Shown: positions 35,322-46,500, counted from the first letter of the stretch. The stretch is DNA of 64,000 nucleotides from Terriglobus roseus DSM 18391 (GCF_000265425.1 NC_018014.1:1-64000), one strand, 5' to 3'. Notes: a model not told the origin generated them from the letters alone. Translations and numbers: made by a program.

Positions 35322-35387
35322 CACTGGAACCGCGGCAAATAAGAAGGAGGACCTACGTCCGCCGCTCGCGCACAAAGGCCAATGACT

Positions 35388-35491
35388 CGGAAGGGCACAG
35401 CTTTAGCTGTGCCACCGACCCTGCGAAATGAAACGGCTTCAGCCGCTGAGGTTTAGCTTCTCTTCGGAATATGAGGGAAGCTGAACCTCAG
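35388..35491. repeat. Palindromic intergenic repeat, copy 2
   Basis: Shares GGAAGGGCACAGC-TTTA-GCTGTGCCA (hairpin at 35394-35413) and GGCTTCAGCCGCTGAGGTT with the repeat at 30181-30262. It also carries a further 15-bp arm pair at 35446-35460 and 35477-35491 (CTGAGGTTTAGCTTC / GAAGCTGAACCTCAG) that copy 1 lacks. It lies between the second SDR and the frameshifted methyltransferase. Confidence 0.75.
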
Positions 35492-35575
35492 AGCTGAAGT
35501 CTATTCATCCGGCAGTCCTGGTCACCGAAACGCACAACGACGGACCGACTCCATGAGACATGGCCCCAGTTCCCC

Positions 35576-36219
35576 TCAACGCACCTCAAACACCAGGAAA
35601 TAATCCTGCCCATCCGCCTTGGTGAAGTCATAGTGCTCCACCTCGCGGAAGCCCGCCTCACGCATCTCCTTCTCCAAAATGCTCTGCTCAACCCATGATC
35701 GGTGCCCGTCCCATTGCGATCGATGATCCCAACGCGCGCACCCGGAGCCAGCGCAGGCTTCAGCTTCGCCAGGAAGCCCAGCGGCTCCGCAATCTCGTGA
35801 TACACCTTCAGCATCAGCACCGCATCCACTGACTTCTCCGGCAATTTGGGATCGTCCGTCGTGCCAAGCACCGCTTTGACCTGCGGCAGATGCTCCTTCG
35901 CCGCACGAGCATCGATCGCCTTCACCGCCGCGGGGTTGATGTCTTCGGCATACACTTTGCCACCCTCACCCACACGCCGCGCCGCCCGCACCGAGAACCA
36001 GCCGCCACCCGCGCCAATGTCCGCGACCGCCTTACCCGGGGTGATGTGCAGAATGTCCATCACGCGGTTGATCTGCAGCTTCTCCTCGCGTCCCGGCTCC
36101 TCAAAGATCGAAAGGTCGCCCGCATACGGCGCGCTCGTGTGCCGCTGCGCCTGCGGTGTCTGCGCGTGAATCGAGCCTGCAAGGAACACCAACGCGAGAA
36201 GAGATCGTGAGAAAGTCAT
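35576..36219 (-). pseudogene. Secreted class-I SAM-dependent methyltransferase, frameshifted
   Basis: Reading from the ATG at 36219 gives a signal peptide (MTFSRSLLALVFLAGSIHAQ), then an intact methyltransferase core with the SAM motif VADIGAGGGWFSVRAA and acidic EDINPAAV. It is open until GIIDRNGTGTDHG. The expected C-terminal residues (VEQSILEKEMREAGFREVEH, then the end DYFLVFEVR) are found in another frame. A single base missing in or beside the CCC at 35692-35694 explains this. The rest of the gene runs to a stop at 35576-35578. It is either a real loss, a sequencing error in a homopolymer, or a slippery site. Confidence 0.8.
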
Positions 36220-36366
36220 GACCGTTGGACGCGAAGAAAGACAACGCCGTGGCAGGAATGTGTGATGAGCAGGGAGAAGGCAGGGGCTTTCAGGCGCCTG
36301 AATCGTACGCCGTCTAGAAGGTGCTTCAGCCCCGGGCATCCGCCGCCGTCTCTACAATCAAAGGTG

Positions 36367-37491
36367 ATGTCGTTACGCTTTGAGATTCACAACACGCACG
36401 GCAACCTCCGCCGCGGAACCCTACACCTGCCGCACGGCTCCGTCCAGACGCCGGTCTTTATGCCCGTCGGCACCGCCGCCAGCGTCAAGGCAGTCCCGCA
36501 GGACACGTTGGAGACGCTGGGCGATGACGGCCGCGGCGCCGAGATCATCCTCGCCAACACCTACCACCTTTACCTGCGGCCCGGCCATGACCTCATTCGC
36601 CGCGCGGGTGGTGTGCACAAGTTCATGAGCTGGCCTCGGCCCATGCTCACCGACTCCGGCGGCTTCCAGGTCTTCTCGCTCGCAGCACTTCGCAAGATCA
36701 CGCCCGACGGCGTCGAGTTCCGCTCGCACCTCGACGGCTCCAAGCACTTCTTCTCGCCCGAGCACTCCATCGACGTCCAGATCGCACTCGGCGCCGACAT
36801 CATCATGGCCTTCGATGAGTGCACAGAGCACCCGGCAACCTACGAGCGCACCCGCGACAGCATGGGCCTCACCCACGCCTGGGCGCTGCGATCGCTGGAA
36901 CACTTCCACGCCAACGCGCACAACGTTCCCTGGTTCGCAGAGCTCGGCAGCCAGCGCCAGAACCTCTACGGCATCGTGCAGGGCGGCATGTACAAAGACC
37001 TGCGCGCTGAAAGCGCGGCACGCCTTACCGAGATGCGTGACGCCAACGGCAACGGCTTCGACGGTTACGCTATTGGCGGCCTCGCCGTCGGCGAACCCCG
37101 AGAGGTCACGCGAGAGATCATCGCCCACACGCTAGAGCTGCTACCAAAGGACAAGCCGCGCTACGTCATGGGCGTCGGTTACCCCGACGAGATCGTCGAG
37201 TACGCAAAGATGGGCGTCGATCAGATGGACTGCGTTCTGCCCACCCGCGCCGCCCGCCACGCCCTCATGTTCACCAGCGAAGGCCGCCTCAACATCCGCG
37301 GCAAGAAATTCGCAGAAGACCATGGCCCAGCCGACCCCACCTGCAACTGCACCACCTGCCGCCGCTACTCCCGCGCCTACCTCCGCCACCTCTTTCACAC
37401 CGGCGAACCGTTAGCGGCAACCCTTGCCAGCGTCCACAACCTCCACTTCTACCTGGAGACCATGCGGCATCTGCGCGACGGGTCGCTGTAG
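36367..37491 (+). CDS. tgt: Queuine tRNA-ribosyltransferase (tRNA-guanine transglycosylase)
   Basis: 374 aa from the ATG at 36367; an upstream extension to 36262 is rejected. Motifs: TPVFMPVGTAASVKA, LANTYHLYLRPG, the catalytic-nucleophile Asp in TDSGGFQVFSL, GGLAVGEP, and the zinc site CNCTTCRRYSRAYLRHLF. Exchanges guanine-34 for preQ1 in tRNAs with GUN anticodons. queA and queuosine genes are not adjacent. Confidence 0.97.
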   Translation: MSLRFEIHNTHGNLRRGTLHLPHGSVQTPVFMPVGTAASVKAVPQDTLETLGDDGRGAEIILANTYHLYLRPGHDLIRRAGGVHKFMSWPRPMLTDSGGFQVFSLAALRKITPDGVEFRSHLDGSKHFFSPEHSIDVQIALGADIIMAFDECTEHPATYERTRDSMGLTHAWALRSLEHFHANAHNVPWFAELGSQRQNLYGIVQGGMYKDLRAESAARLTEMRDANGNGFDGYAIGGLAVGEPREVTREIIAHTLELLPKDKPRYVMGVGYPDEIVEYAKMGVDQMDCVLPTRAARHALMFTSEGRLNIRGKKFAEDHGPADPTCNCTTCRRYSRAYLRHLFHTGEPLAATLASVHNLHFYLETMRHLRDGSL

Positions 37492-37591
37492 AGCCGGCCT
37501 CGCTGCAGCAAGAACCAGGTACAAGAAGAGGGCAGAAGATAAGCGAGTGGAATCGGTGCTCCTCCCCTTGAAGGACTTCCCAGGACGTGAC

Positions 37592-37632
37592 AAACAAAAA
37601 GGCCGAGGGCAAAGCCCCCGGCCTTTTTGTTT
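37592..37632. terminator. Bidirectional terminator between tgt and the TonB receptor gene
   Basis: AAACAAAAAGGCCGAGGGC-AAA-GCCCCCGGCCTTTTTGTTT is a near-perfect stem with A-run and T-run on both sides, so it can stop transcription from either direction. Confidence 0.92.
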
Positions 37633-37647
37633 CGGTTTTGCAGCAAG

Positions 37648-40600
37648 TTAGAAGACCAGCTTGCCTGCGAACTGTACGTTGAACGGCGCGCCCGATGAGA
37701 TCGCCGTGGCGTAGCGACCGGCCGTAACCTGACCGAAGTTGGCCGAGTTGTAGGTTGTGGTCGGGTTCGCCATGTTGAGGTGGTTCAACACGTTGAACAG
37801 CTCAGCACGCAGCTGCAGGCTGACGCCCTCGTGGATCCGGGTGTTCTTCACGAGAGACGAGTCCAGCGTGAAGAAGTTCGGTCCGCGGAACTGATCGCGA
37901 GCACTGTTGCCATGCGATCCGGCTGCAGGAGCGGTGAACGGAGACTGCGCAAGAGGTACCCAGTACTGCACGATCTTCGTCGTCGTGCCCGTACGCAGGG
38001 TGACATCGGAGCTGCCAGTCTTGTAGTTGCCACCGTTGTAGTTAACGCGATCCTTCGCCATACCGATACCGGTGGTGTCACCGACGGTGATGGAGAAGGG
38101 GGTGCCGGTGTAGTAGGTCATGAAGGCGTTGACCTGCCAGCCCTTGGTAAGGATGGGGAGGACATGTGAGCCCGGGATCTCGTACACGGCATAACCGTTG
38201 ACAGTGTGGCGCACGTCGAAGGTAGCGTGTCCGTAGTCAAGGCGCAGGTTGGTGGAGTCGGTCGGGCCGGTGCTGCGGAAGCCCGAGCCGTTATCCAGGG
38301 AGTGACCGTAGGTCCAGGAAATCTGGCTGGTCAGACCGTGGAAGCTGTTGGCCTTGAGGCTGGCCTGCAGCGAGTGGTAATTGGACATCGCGTTGCTGGA
38401 CACCTGAACCACGGAACCGACACCAGGCAAGGCGCTGAAAGAGGGACGACGACGTTGGAGGCAGTTCGTATTAGCAACGTTCGCTGCGTTCGCGCAACCG
38501 GTTGAGGCCGTCGAAGGTGCGGTCGTCGCTGCGCCGGACGTGGTTCCTAGTGCCGATGGCGACCACGGTGCTGCCTGGTTCGCATCCTGCATGATGTACA
38601 GGTGCGTTCCGAGCGAACCGTTGTAAGCCAGCGTGAAGACGGTGCGAGGGCTCACCTGGTATTCAGTCGTCAGGCCAAAGTTCTGCGCATATGCCATGTG
38701 CAAGTCTGGCTGTACGGAGAAGAGACCTACCGTCGCTGCCTGCGTTGCATTGGCAAATACCGGTGCGCCGGTCTGCCACTGATTCACGCCGTTCAGCGAT
38801 ACGTTCGCTACGCCGTCGATCGGGTTCGCTTGGACACCGCGAGCCGTTGCACCCACAAAGCCGGGAGCGCTGTCGCCGAAGCCGTTGAACGGAGGAGCAT
38901 CAAAGTACAGTCCCCAGTTGCCGCGAATGACCAGCTTGTCGGTCGGATTGAAATTGAAGCCGACGCGAGGAGCGAAGTGCAGTTTGCCCGGGTTATACAC
39001 CGAAGGCAAGCCGGAGTTGCCAACGCGGAGCAGACCATTCGCGGTCGTGTTCGCCGCACCAGGACGCCATACCGAGAGCCGTCCCGTGGACGACAGGGCG
39101 CCGGTGTACTCATGGCGAACGCCGTAGTTCAGTGTCAGCCTCTGGGTCAGCTTGAACTGGTCTGAAAAGAAGAATGCCAGATCCGTGCGGTACAGATCGC
39201 GACGCAGGTTGCCGGTGATGATCGATGCCGAGCTGAAGTTACCAGCAAGGAAGTCGGCCAGTCCCAGTACTTCTGTCTGCCTACCAGGGTTTACATCGCT
39301 GTCAGCGGCAAACACGGTCGCCGTAGAACCGTTGCTGCTGTACGGCGTCTGTCCGGGAGCCAGCACCATGTTGGCCGAAGCCGTACCGGGGAACGCAAAG
39401 TTGCCACGAACACCGTTCTGGTACTGGATGTCCATGTAGTTGCGGCGGTACTCACCACCAAAGCGGAACTGGTGCGCGCCTTTGACCCAGGTGGCAGAGT
39501 CCGTGATGTGACCGGTGTAGTCCTTACGGCCGAGCGGCTGAGTGGAACCGATACCGTCGAAGCTGGAACCTGCCGTTGTGCCCGCAATCGTGATCGTGGG
39601 AGCGCCGAACAGCGAAGGATTCGTGACGCCAGTGTTCAGGCCCAGAGCCGGCATGTTGAAGTCGTGCCGGTTGTCATTGAAGGTCTGGTTAAAGACACCG
39701 ACGGCAGCCAGCAACTGGTTCGAGAAGTGATCCGTAACAGCCCAGTTGTGGGAAATCGAGAAGTTCTGATTGATATCCGGAGCAGCCTGGAAGTACCAGG
39801 AGGTATTGCCACCCGGCTCCACCTGGCGGCCGGTGCCGATGAAGGCCTGTACGCGCAGCGTCTGCTTGGAGTTGATGATGTAGTTCAAGTTGCTCATCAC
39901 GTTGTCGCTGTAACCAACGCGGGGCGTCTGCTCAACATAGTTGTTCGGTGTCGAGGCCAGGCTGGGGTTCAGGCCGCCCTGGTACAGGTTGCGCAACAGG
40001 TTCAGCGAGAGCGGGTTTACCGTGAAGCCGTGCTTCTGGAGCAGGGCCGTCGCCAAGTTGACGTAAGCAAGACCAGGTTCCGTCGCGTTCGAGCTGGGAA
40101 GCTGGATGACATACTTCTGGCGCTCGTAGTTCACGAAGAAGAACAGCTTGTCCTTCATGATCGGACCGCCGAGGGATCCGCCGAACTGCTGGTTCCGCGT
40201 CTTCTGCTTACGCGAGCTGTCCGCCTGGAAGAAATCGCGAGCGGCAAAGAACTCGTTACGCGTGTAGTAGTAGGCAGAACCGTGGAAGCTGTTCGTACCC
40301 GTCTTGATGCTGACCGAGATCGTGCCGCCGGGGTTACGTCCTGCATCGGCATTGCCGGACGACTGCACGGCGAACTGGTCAATCGACTCAACGGGAATCG
40401 TCACACCTGCGATCGGGCCAACGCCGCCCTGGTTCGCTGCCGTGTTGTTCTGCCAGATGTCGTTGCTGTCCGCGCCGTCCAACTGATAGTTGTTCTGGTT
40501 GGTCCGGGTCCCATTGACCGAACCCGCACCATTGACGCCAGGTGCCAGCTTGATCAGCTGGGTAAAGTCGCGGCCATTCAGCGGAATCTCGGAGACAGCC

Positions 40601-41034
40601 TTGCTGCTCACAACTGCATTGTTCGCGGAAGAGAGAGTCTGAATCTCGGAGTTCGTATCGGTCGCAACATCGATCGTGACCTGGGTCCCGCCAACCGACA
40701 GCTTGGGGTCTGCAGGAGTCACGGCGCCCGGATTTACGGAGATCTTGTTCAGCGTCGTGTCGCCAAAGCCAGCAGCAGAGATCGTGAGGGAGTAAGTACC
40801 GACCTGCAGATCCTGGAAAACGTAGTCGCCGGTGGAGGTGGTTTCCGTCTCGCGAACCGAACCGTTGTCGGTGCTCGTGAGGACAACCTTGGCGTGAGCA
40901 ATCGCTGCGCCCGTAGAGTCGGTGACAGTTCCGCCAATACCACCGCGATAGGTCTGTGCGCCAGCGACCATGCTGGACACAAGTACGGCAGAGCTAACGA
41001 GCCCAAGCCGCGACCTCTTCGAATACATACTCAT
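37648..41034 (-). CDS. TonB-dependent receptor with N-terminal carboxypeptidase-regulatory domain (Oar-like), 1
   Basis: 1128 aa. Signal peptide 1-27. A carboxypeptidase-regulatory-like beta-sandwich follows (about 30-115, GGTVTDSTGAAIAHAKVVLT). Then the plug (SEIPLNGRDFTQLIKLAPGV, YQLDGADSNDIWQNN) and a long beta-barrel ending in FAGKLVF. These receptors take up large substrates such as peptides or oligosaccharides using TonB energy. No cognate SusD is seen. It is divergent from an M28 peptidase gene and shares its region with a second receptor/peptidase pair. Two Met codons occur at the start (MSM). Confidence 0.85.
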   Translation of the reverse strand: MSMYSKRSRLGLVSSAVLVSSMVAGAQTYRGGIGGTVTDSTGAAIAHAKVVLTSTDNGSVRETETTSTGDYVFQDLQVGTYSLTISAAGFGDTTLNKISVNPGAVTPADPKLSVGGTQVTIDVATDTNSEIQTLSSANNAVVSSKAVSEIPLNGRDFTQLIKLAPGVNGAGSVNGTRTNQNNYQLDGADSNDIWQNNTAANQGGVGPIAGVTIPVESIDQFAVQSSGNADAGRNPGGTISVSIKTGTNSFHGSAYYYTRNEFFAARDFFQADSSRKQKTRNQQFGGSLGGPIMKDKLFFFVNYERQKYVIQLPSSNATEPGLAYVNLATALLQKHGFTVNPLSLNLLRNLYQGGLNPSLASTPNNYVEQTPRVGYSDNVMSNLNYIINSKQTLRVQAFIGTGRQVEPGGNTSWYFQAAPDINQNFSISHNWAVTDHFSNQLLAAVGVFNQTFNDNRHDFNMPALGLNTGVTNPSLFGAPTITIAGTTAGSSFDGIGSTQPLGRKDYTGHITDSATWVKGAHQFRFGGEYRRNYMDIQYQNGVRGNFAFPGTASANMVLAPGQTPYSSNGSTATVFAADSDVNPGRQTEVLGLADFLAGNFSSASIITGNLRRDLYRTDLAFFFSDQFKLTQRLTLNYGVRHEYTGALSSTGRLSVWRPGAANTTANGLLRVGNSGLPSVYNPGKLHFAPRVGFNFNPTDKLVIRGNWGLYFDAPPFNGFGDSAPGFVGATARGVQANPIDGVANVSLNGVNQWQTGAPVFANATQAATVGLFSVQPDLHMAYAQNFGLTTEYQVSPRTVFTLAYNGSLGTHLYIMQDANQAAPWSPSALGTTSGAATTAPSTASTGCANAANVANTNCLQRRRPSFSALPGVGSVVQVSSNAMSNYHSLQASLKANSFHGLTSQISWTYGHSLDNGSGFRSTGPTDSTNLRLDYGHATFDVRHTVNGYAVYEIPGSHVLPILTKGWQVNAFMTYYTGTPFSITVGDTTGIGMAKDRVNYNGGNYKTGSSDVTLRTGTTTKIVQYWVPLAQSPFTAPAAGSHGNSARDQFRGPNFFTLDSSLVKNTRIHEGVSLQLRAELFNVLNHLNMANPTTTYNSANFGQVTAGRYATAISSGAPFNVQFAGKLVF

Positions 41035-41491
41035 AGTGCTCTCCCTTTGCTGCTGCTAGGGCCGGCCGAAACAAGGGCATCCGCGCGCAGAAGGGCATAC
41101 CTTCAGGTGCTACACCTCACCCGTATGCACTGACGATCAGTACAAAACGCATGGTTCCGGACGACAGAACATCTGGATTGTCGAGATAATGCAACCGTAT
41201 TCAACTACGCGTAACAATGCAACTCAATTGCGAAGAAAAAACGACTCAAGAAGCGTTCTGCACAACATTTGCAGCATTCTTTACAAAGTGACAGCGCAAG
41301 TACTCAACTCATTGATTACGTTAGTTCTCGAAACCAACCGAGTCGCACCCAGCACGCGCAAACGAATGCGTCTTTTGAACGCATCCCCGCGTCTCCCGAA
41401 CCATCGCCTTTTAACTTGTCGCAAGCCGTCGGTGTTCCGCGCCGGCCGCTTCGCGCATGGAGGCGTTGCGTCAGCAACCCGGAGAGTGAAA
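41035..41491. other. Divergent intergenic region between receptor and peptidase genes
   Basis: 457 bases with no supportable ORF. It should hold the promoters of both divergent genes. A hairpin-like GAATGCGT...ACGCAT lies near 41367-41390, but no clear -10/-35 pair was picked out with confidence. Confidence 0.45.
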
Positions 41492-43186
41492 GTGCAAGTG
41501 AAACGTTTGGGGATCAAGGGGACGGCCGCTCTGTTGGCCGCAGTAGTCATGTTTGGGCAGGCAGCCATCGCCCAGGAAGCCGCCGGAGACAAGGTTGACC
41601 TGCAGGCGCTCGCCGCCATCAAGGCCGAGGCCTTCGACCACTCGCAGGTTATGGAGAACCTCTTCTATATGTCTGAGGTCTACGGCCCGCGCGTGAACAA
41701 CAGCCGCAACCACCGCGCCGCCGCCGAATGGGCCATGAAGCAGATGAAGGAGTGGGGTCTCCAGAACGTCCACCTCGAAAAGTGGCCCTTCGGCTACGGC
41801 TGGCAGATCAAAAAGTATTACGGCGCCATGGAATCTCCCGCCTATGCCGCCATCCAGGGTTTCCCGCTCGCATGGACCCCCGGCACCAACGGCCAGATCA
41901 CCGCCGAGCCCATCTGGGCGCCCATCCACTCCAAGGAAGATTTCGCCAAATACCACGGCAAACTGAAGGGCAAGATCGTCCTTATGTTTGACCCGGCCGT
42001 CCTCACGCTGCACACCCGCGCTGACGCGCAGCCCTCGCCCACCGACGAAGAGATCCTCGCCCGCGCCAGCAATCCGCGCGGCGGCTTCGGTCCTGGCGGC
42101 CGCGGAGCCGCAGGCCCTCCCAATCCCTTGACCGACCGTGACCCCAGCGGCCGCGGCCGTCCTGGGGAAGGCGCGTGGACCTACACGCCCACCTCGCTCG
42201 CCCTCGCCAGCTCCAAGAACTCCGCCCTCCGCGCCGAGGTCAACGCCTACATGAAGGCAGAGGGCGCCGCAGTCGTCCTCACCCCCGGCTACAACGGCGA
42301 CGGTGGCACCATCTTCGGCACCTACGGCGGCAATGAAGATCCCAAGGCGCCCGTCCCGCCGCCCATCGTCGCCATCGCGGCCGAGCAGTACAACCGCATC
42401 GTCCGCCTGCTGCAGCACAACATCACACCCAAGCTCACCTTCGATATCCAGGTCGAGTACCAGAAGGAAGACACCGACGCGTTCAACGTCATCGGCGAAA
42501 TCCCCGGCACCACCAAGAAGGATGAGGTCGTCATGCTCGGCGGCCACTTCGACAGCTGGCAGGGTGGCACCGGCGCCACCGACAACGGCACTGGATCCGC
42601 CGTCGCCATGGAAGCCGTCCGCATCCTCGCCACGTTGAAGAAGCCAATGGCCCGCACCGTCCGCGTCGCTCTCTGGGGCGGCGAAGAAGAAGGCGTCTAC
42701 GGTTCCACCGCCTACGTGCAGCAGCACTTTGCGCCACGCACCACCATGGTCAAAACACCCGAGTACGACAAGCTCGACGTCTACTTCAATGACGACGGCG
42801 GCTCCGGCCGCTTCCGTGGCGTCTCCGCCGGCGGCAGCAAGCAGATGGGCGACATCTTCAAGTCGTGGATCGAACCCATTAAGGACCAGCACATCGTCGC
42901 CGTCAGCGGCACGGAATACCGCCCCACGCCCAGCCCCGGCGGGACAGACTCCACGGCCTTCTCGTGGATCGGTCTGAACGGCATCGGCTTCATGCAGGAT
43001 CCGTTGGAGTACGGCACACGCACCCACCACTCCAACGCCGACACCTACGACCGCGTCCAGAAGCCGGACGTCCAGCAGGGTTCCATGATCGAAGCCTGGT
43101 TTGCCTACAACGCAGCCACCCGCCCCGACATGCTTCCACGCATCCCAACCCCCGCGCCCGATCCAAACGCGAAGGGCCACGAATAA
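41492..43186 (+). CDS. M28-family secreted metallopeptidase (PA-domain insert), 1
   Basis: About 564 aa from the GTG at 41492, with GGAGAG upstream; a GTG at 41498 is also possible. N-terminal signal peptide. The M28 catalytic domain has zinc ligands in GGHFDSWQGGTGATDNGTG, WGGEEEGVYGS, the Asp in YFNDDGG and His in THHSNAD. A central region (about 120-230) resembles a PA-type insert with a Gly/Arg/Pro-rich loop. Expected to be a periplasmic or extracellular aminopeptidase. Its nearest paralog is at 46903-48552. Confidence 0.9.
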   Translation: MQVKRLGIKGTAALLAAVVMFGQAAIAQEAAGDKVDLQALAAIKAEAFDHSQVMENLFYMSEVYGPRVNNSRNHRAAAEWAMKQMKEWGLQNVHLEKWPFGYGWQIKKYYGAMESPAYAAIQGFPLAWTPGTNGQITAEPIWAPIHSKEDFAKYHGKLKGKIVLMFDPAVLTLHTRADAQPSPTDEEILARASNPRGGFGPGGRGAAGPPNPLTDRDPSGRGRPGEGAWTYTPTSLALASSKNSALRAEVNAYMKAEGAAVVLTPGYNGDGGTIFGTYGGNEDPKAPVPPPIVAIAAEQYNRIVRLLQHNITPKLTFDIQVEYQKEDTDAFNVIGEIPGTTKKDEVVMLGGHFDSWQGGTGATDNGTGSAVAMEAVRILATLKKPMARTVRVALWGGEEEGVYGSTAYVQQHFAPRTTMVKTPEYDKLDVYFNDDGGSGRFRGVSAGGSKQMGDIFKSWIEPIKDQHIVAVSGTEYRPTPSPGGTDSTAFSWIGLNGIGFMQDPLEYGTRTHHSNADTYDRVQKPDVQQGSMIEAWFAYNAATRPDMLPRIPTPAPDPNAKGHE

Positions 43187-43207
43187 CCCATCGCAACAGA
43201 ACAACAG

Positions 43208-43239
43208 GAAAGGGTGAGGCTTGGGCCTCACCCCTTTTT
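43208..43239 (+). terminator. Rho-independent terminator after M28 peptidase 1
   Basis: AAGGGTGAGGC-TTG-GGCCTCACCCCTTTTT, a strong stem with a T-run, about 22 bases after the stop. A short minus-strand ORF at 43238-43426 is not convincing. Confidence 0.9.
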
Positions 43240-43557
43240 ATGCCTTCAAACAGTCATCCATCTTCAGGGGACTGATTCGTTTGCCTAACGAAGCACCGCA
43301 AGCTGTGCACATGGCCGCAAACTCTTTCCCAGAGTAGGACATTTTGCCTAATACGTTGCAACAGCCCGTCCCGAACGCAAAAGTAGCTCTTGCGCCCGAG
43401 TTTTGAGCGATATATTGTGTGGTCATTACAAACCTTTAAAAGTTCAGCCGTTTCGGGGCAGATCCGTAAGCTTGACGACCAGCTTGTGGGGATCGCGGTC
43501 TACCTGTATCTGCGGGGACGCCGCGTCGTACCTGAAATAGGCCGACAGGAGCACCAC

Positions 43558-46500
43558 ATGTTTCTTTCGAGGCCCAAAAGACTTTCACTCGCGGCGACCG
43601 CGGTCCTGATCGGATCGACTGTCGCCGGAGCGCAGACGTTCCGCGGAACGCTCTCTGGAACGGTCACCGACCCGACTGGTGCTGCGATCTCCAACGCAAC
43701 CGTACAGCTTACTAACCCAGCGACAAACGAAACTCTCTCCAGCAAGAGCAACGGCGCTGGTGACTTCAGCTTCCCGGAACTCTCAGTCGGCAAGTACAGG
43801 CTGCTCGTGAGCGCACCTGGCTTCTCCGCAAAAAACCTGGATAACGTCGCAATCGAAATCTCCAAGGTGAACCACCAGCAGATCGCGCTGTCGGTCGGCT
43901 CGGAATCCACGGTAGTCGACGTGCAGGCTGCCGGAGTTACGCTGGACACGACAAACAGCTCGCTCGTTGCGGTTGTCGACTCGAAGTCCGTGCAGGAGAT
44001 TCCCCTTAACGGCCGTAACTTCACCCAGATGACGAAGCTGTCTGCGGGCGTCGGCGCCTACAGTAACACCGTCAACGGCTCGCGTACCGCTGGTGTGAAC
44101 TTCCAGATTGATGGCGCGGACAACAACGACCCCTGGTCGAATGCCGTTGCTTCTAACCAAGGCGGCATCGCCGGAGTCGCAGGTGGCCTCATCCCGATCG
44201 AAGCCATCGACCAGTTCTCCATGCAGATGGCGGGCGAAGCGGACATGGGTCGCAACGGCGGCGCAAACAGCAACATGGTGATCAAGAGCGGCACCAACAA
44301 GATCCACGGCGACGTCTTCTATTACGACCGTAACGAATACTTCGCGTGGCTTAGCCCGTCAGTCGCGGAAGGCAGCCGCATCCCCCAGATCCGAAATCAC
44401 CAGGGTGGCTTCACCCTTGGTGGCCCCATCATCAAGGACAGGACCTTCCTCTTCCTTGCCGGCGAAATTCAGATCGCCAACGCGAACAACAGCCTTTCCG
44501 ACACGGTTCTAAACAATGATTGGATCACCGCTGGCACGCGCTTGCTGCAGGCACACGGCGTAGCGGTTAACCCCGTATCGACAAACCTCTACACTCTGCT
44601 CTTCCCAGCGGCCAGCCGCACCTCCACTGGCTTCTCTAACCAGTACGTCTCCAACGGCAGAAACACCTATAGCAGCTACAACGGACTCATCAAGTTGGAC
44701 CATAACTTCAGCGATAAGTACACGCTCTCGCTGCGTTATCTGGGCACGACCGGCGCACAGTCGGCGGACGTAGGTTCGCACTTTGACGACTACTTCCAGT
44801 CCGCGCCCATGCACATTCATAACTTCTCGATCGTGCAGAACAGCACCTTCTCGAGCAAGCTTGTGAATCAGATCACCTTTGCCGCGGCGTCCTTCTACCA
44901 GAACTTTAACGATCGAAATCAGAGCTTCGATGTCCAGGCGGTTGGCCTGAATCTTGGTCTCTCGGGAGTTTTGGCAAAGGGCGCTCCGCAGATTAAGGTT
45001 GGATCGTTTGATTACACGGGTGCGACTGCACCCCTTGGCCGTCAGGACGTAACCGGCCACGTAACGGATCAGTTGCACTATCAACTGGGCCGTCACGACA
45101 TCAAGCTGGGCGGAGAATATCGCCGCGCCAACCTGAATGTCTTCTACTACGTCAACGGTCGCGGCACCTTCACCTTTGACGGTTCGCGCGGTGGTGGCAA
45201 GTTGAGCGGCGGCGCCATCGTTCCGTACACCGACGCAGAATGCGCTACGGCCAACATCGCCACGTCGCTCTGCGCAACAGCCAAGCAGGTTGCTGACTAT
45301 CTCGCCGGAACCACCAGCACCTCGGCAGGCGCGCAGATTCTGCGCAACAACCCGCAGCGCGTCTACATCGTCAACACGATTGACGCGTACGCCGCGGATA
45401 ACTTCAAAATCTCCAACCGCCTCACGCTCAACTACGGTCTTCGTTGGAGCTACCCCGGCACAGTTAGTGATGATCGCAACTCCATCTATAACTTCACGCC
45501 GCAGCGCGGTTACTTCAAGTCCCCGATCTACTCGCGCAACCTCAGCAACTTTGCACCGCGCTTCGGCTTTGCCTGGACGCCGTTCAAGGATTCGAGCGCA
45601 ACGGTCGTACGTGGAGCCTTCGGTTGGTTCTTCGATCAGCCCACGGTCGGTCAGTTCGTTTACAACAGCGTGGGGAACGGCGCCAGCGCCGGCATCTTCG
45701 GTAGCCCGGGAGATGCCAATGCAGCGATCAACGTATCGAGTGCTTCCTATACCTTCGGGACTTCTACATTTCCCTCTGGCGTAGCCTTCGGTGCCAACGG
45801 TCAGCCGACGACACAGCTCGGTATCCTTGCCGTCAATCCCAACTACCGCGCTGCGTACATGCAGAACTACAACCTCAACGTGGAGCAGCAGCTCGCCAAG
45901 AACACCTTGGTGACCTTTGCCTACGTCGGCAGTGTCGGGCGTCGCCTGGCGTATGTGGCGGACATCAACCAGATCGCCGTGTCGCCAATCGCAGCCAATC
46001 GGGTACGCCCGCTTGCTGCACAATACCCCTACCTGACAGCGGTCAACCAGGTAAACAGTGGCGCTACCTCCAACTACAACTCGTTCCAGGTATCGCTTAA
46101 GCAGGCCTCATATCACGGCCTCTCGGCAACCGTGTACTACACCTGGGCCAAGTCGCTTGACACTGCGTCGAGCACCACAACCCCGATGAACAGCCTCAAC
46201 CTGCGTCAGGATTACGGCCCGTCGACCTTCGACGTGCGCAACACCCTGACCGGCTTTGCAAGCTACGCCCTGCCGAAGTTCACCAGCTTTGCACCGCGCC
46301 TCACGCAGGGCTATCAGGTCAATGCTCTCTATACCTTCGCTGGCGGCACCCCCATCAACATCCTCGTGGGTACCAATACCAGTGGTTCCGGTGAAGCGAG
46401 CCGCGATCGTCCGAACCGTGTCGACGGTGTCATGCCGTACGTCCCACGCGTCACCACTGCCACCTCTTCAACGCGTACCTACTCGTACATGACGAAGGCT

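Noticed and set aside
39472-41133. A 553-aa open frame antisense to the first TonB receptor
   Set aside because: Antisense shadow with no domain and no ribosome-binding site.
43238-43426. Minus-strand ORF of 62 aa with a Cys-x2-Cys segment
   Set aside because: No strong ribosome-binding site at the longest start, no family match, and its 3' end runs into a terminator hairpin. Possible but not supportable.
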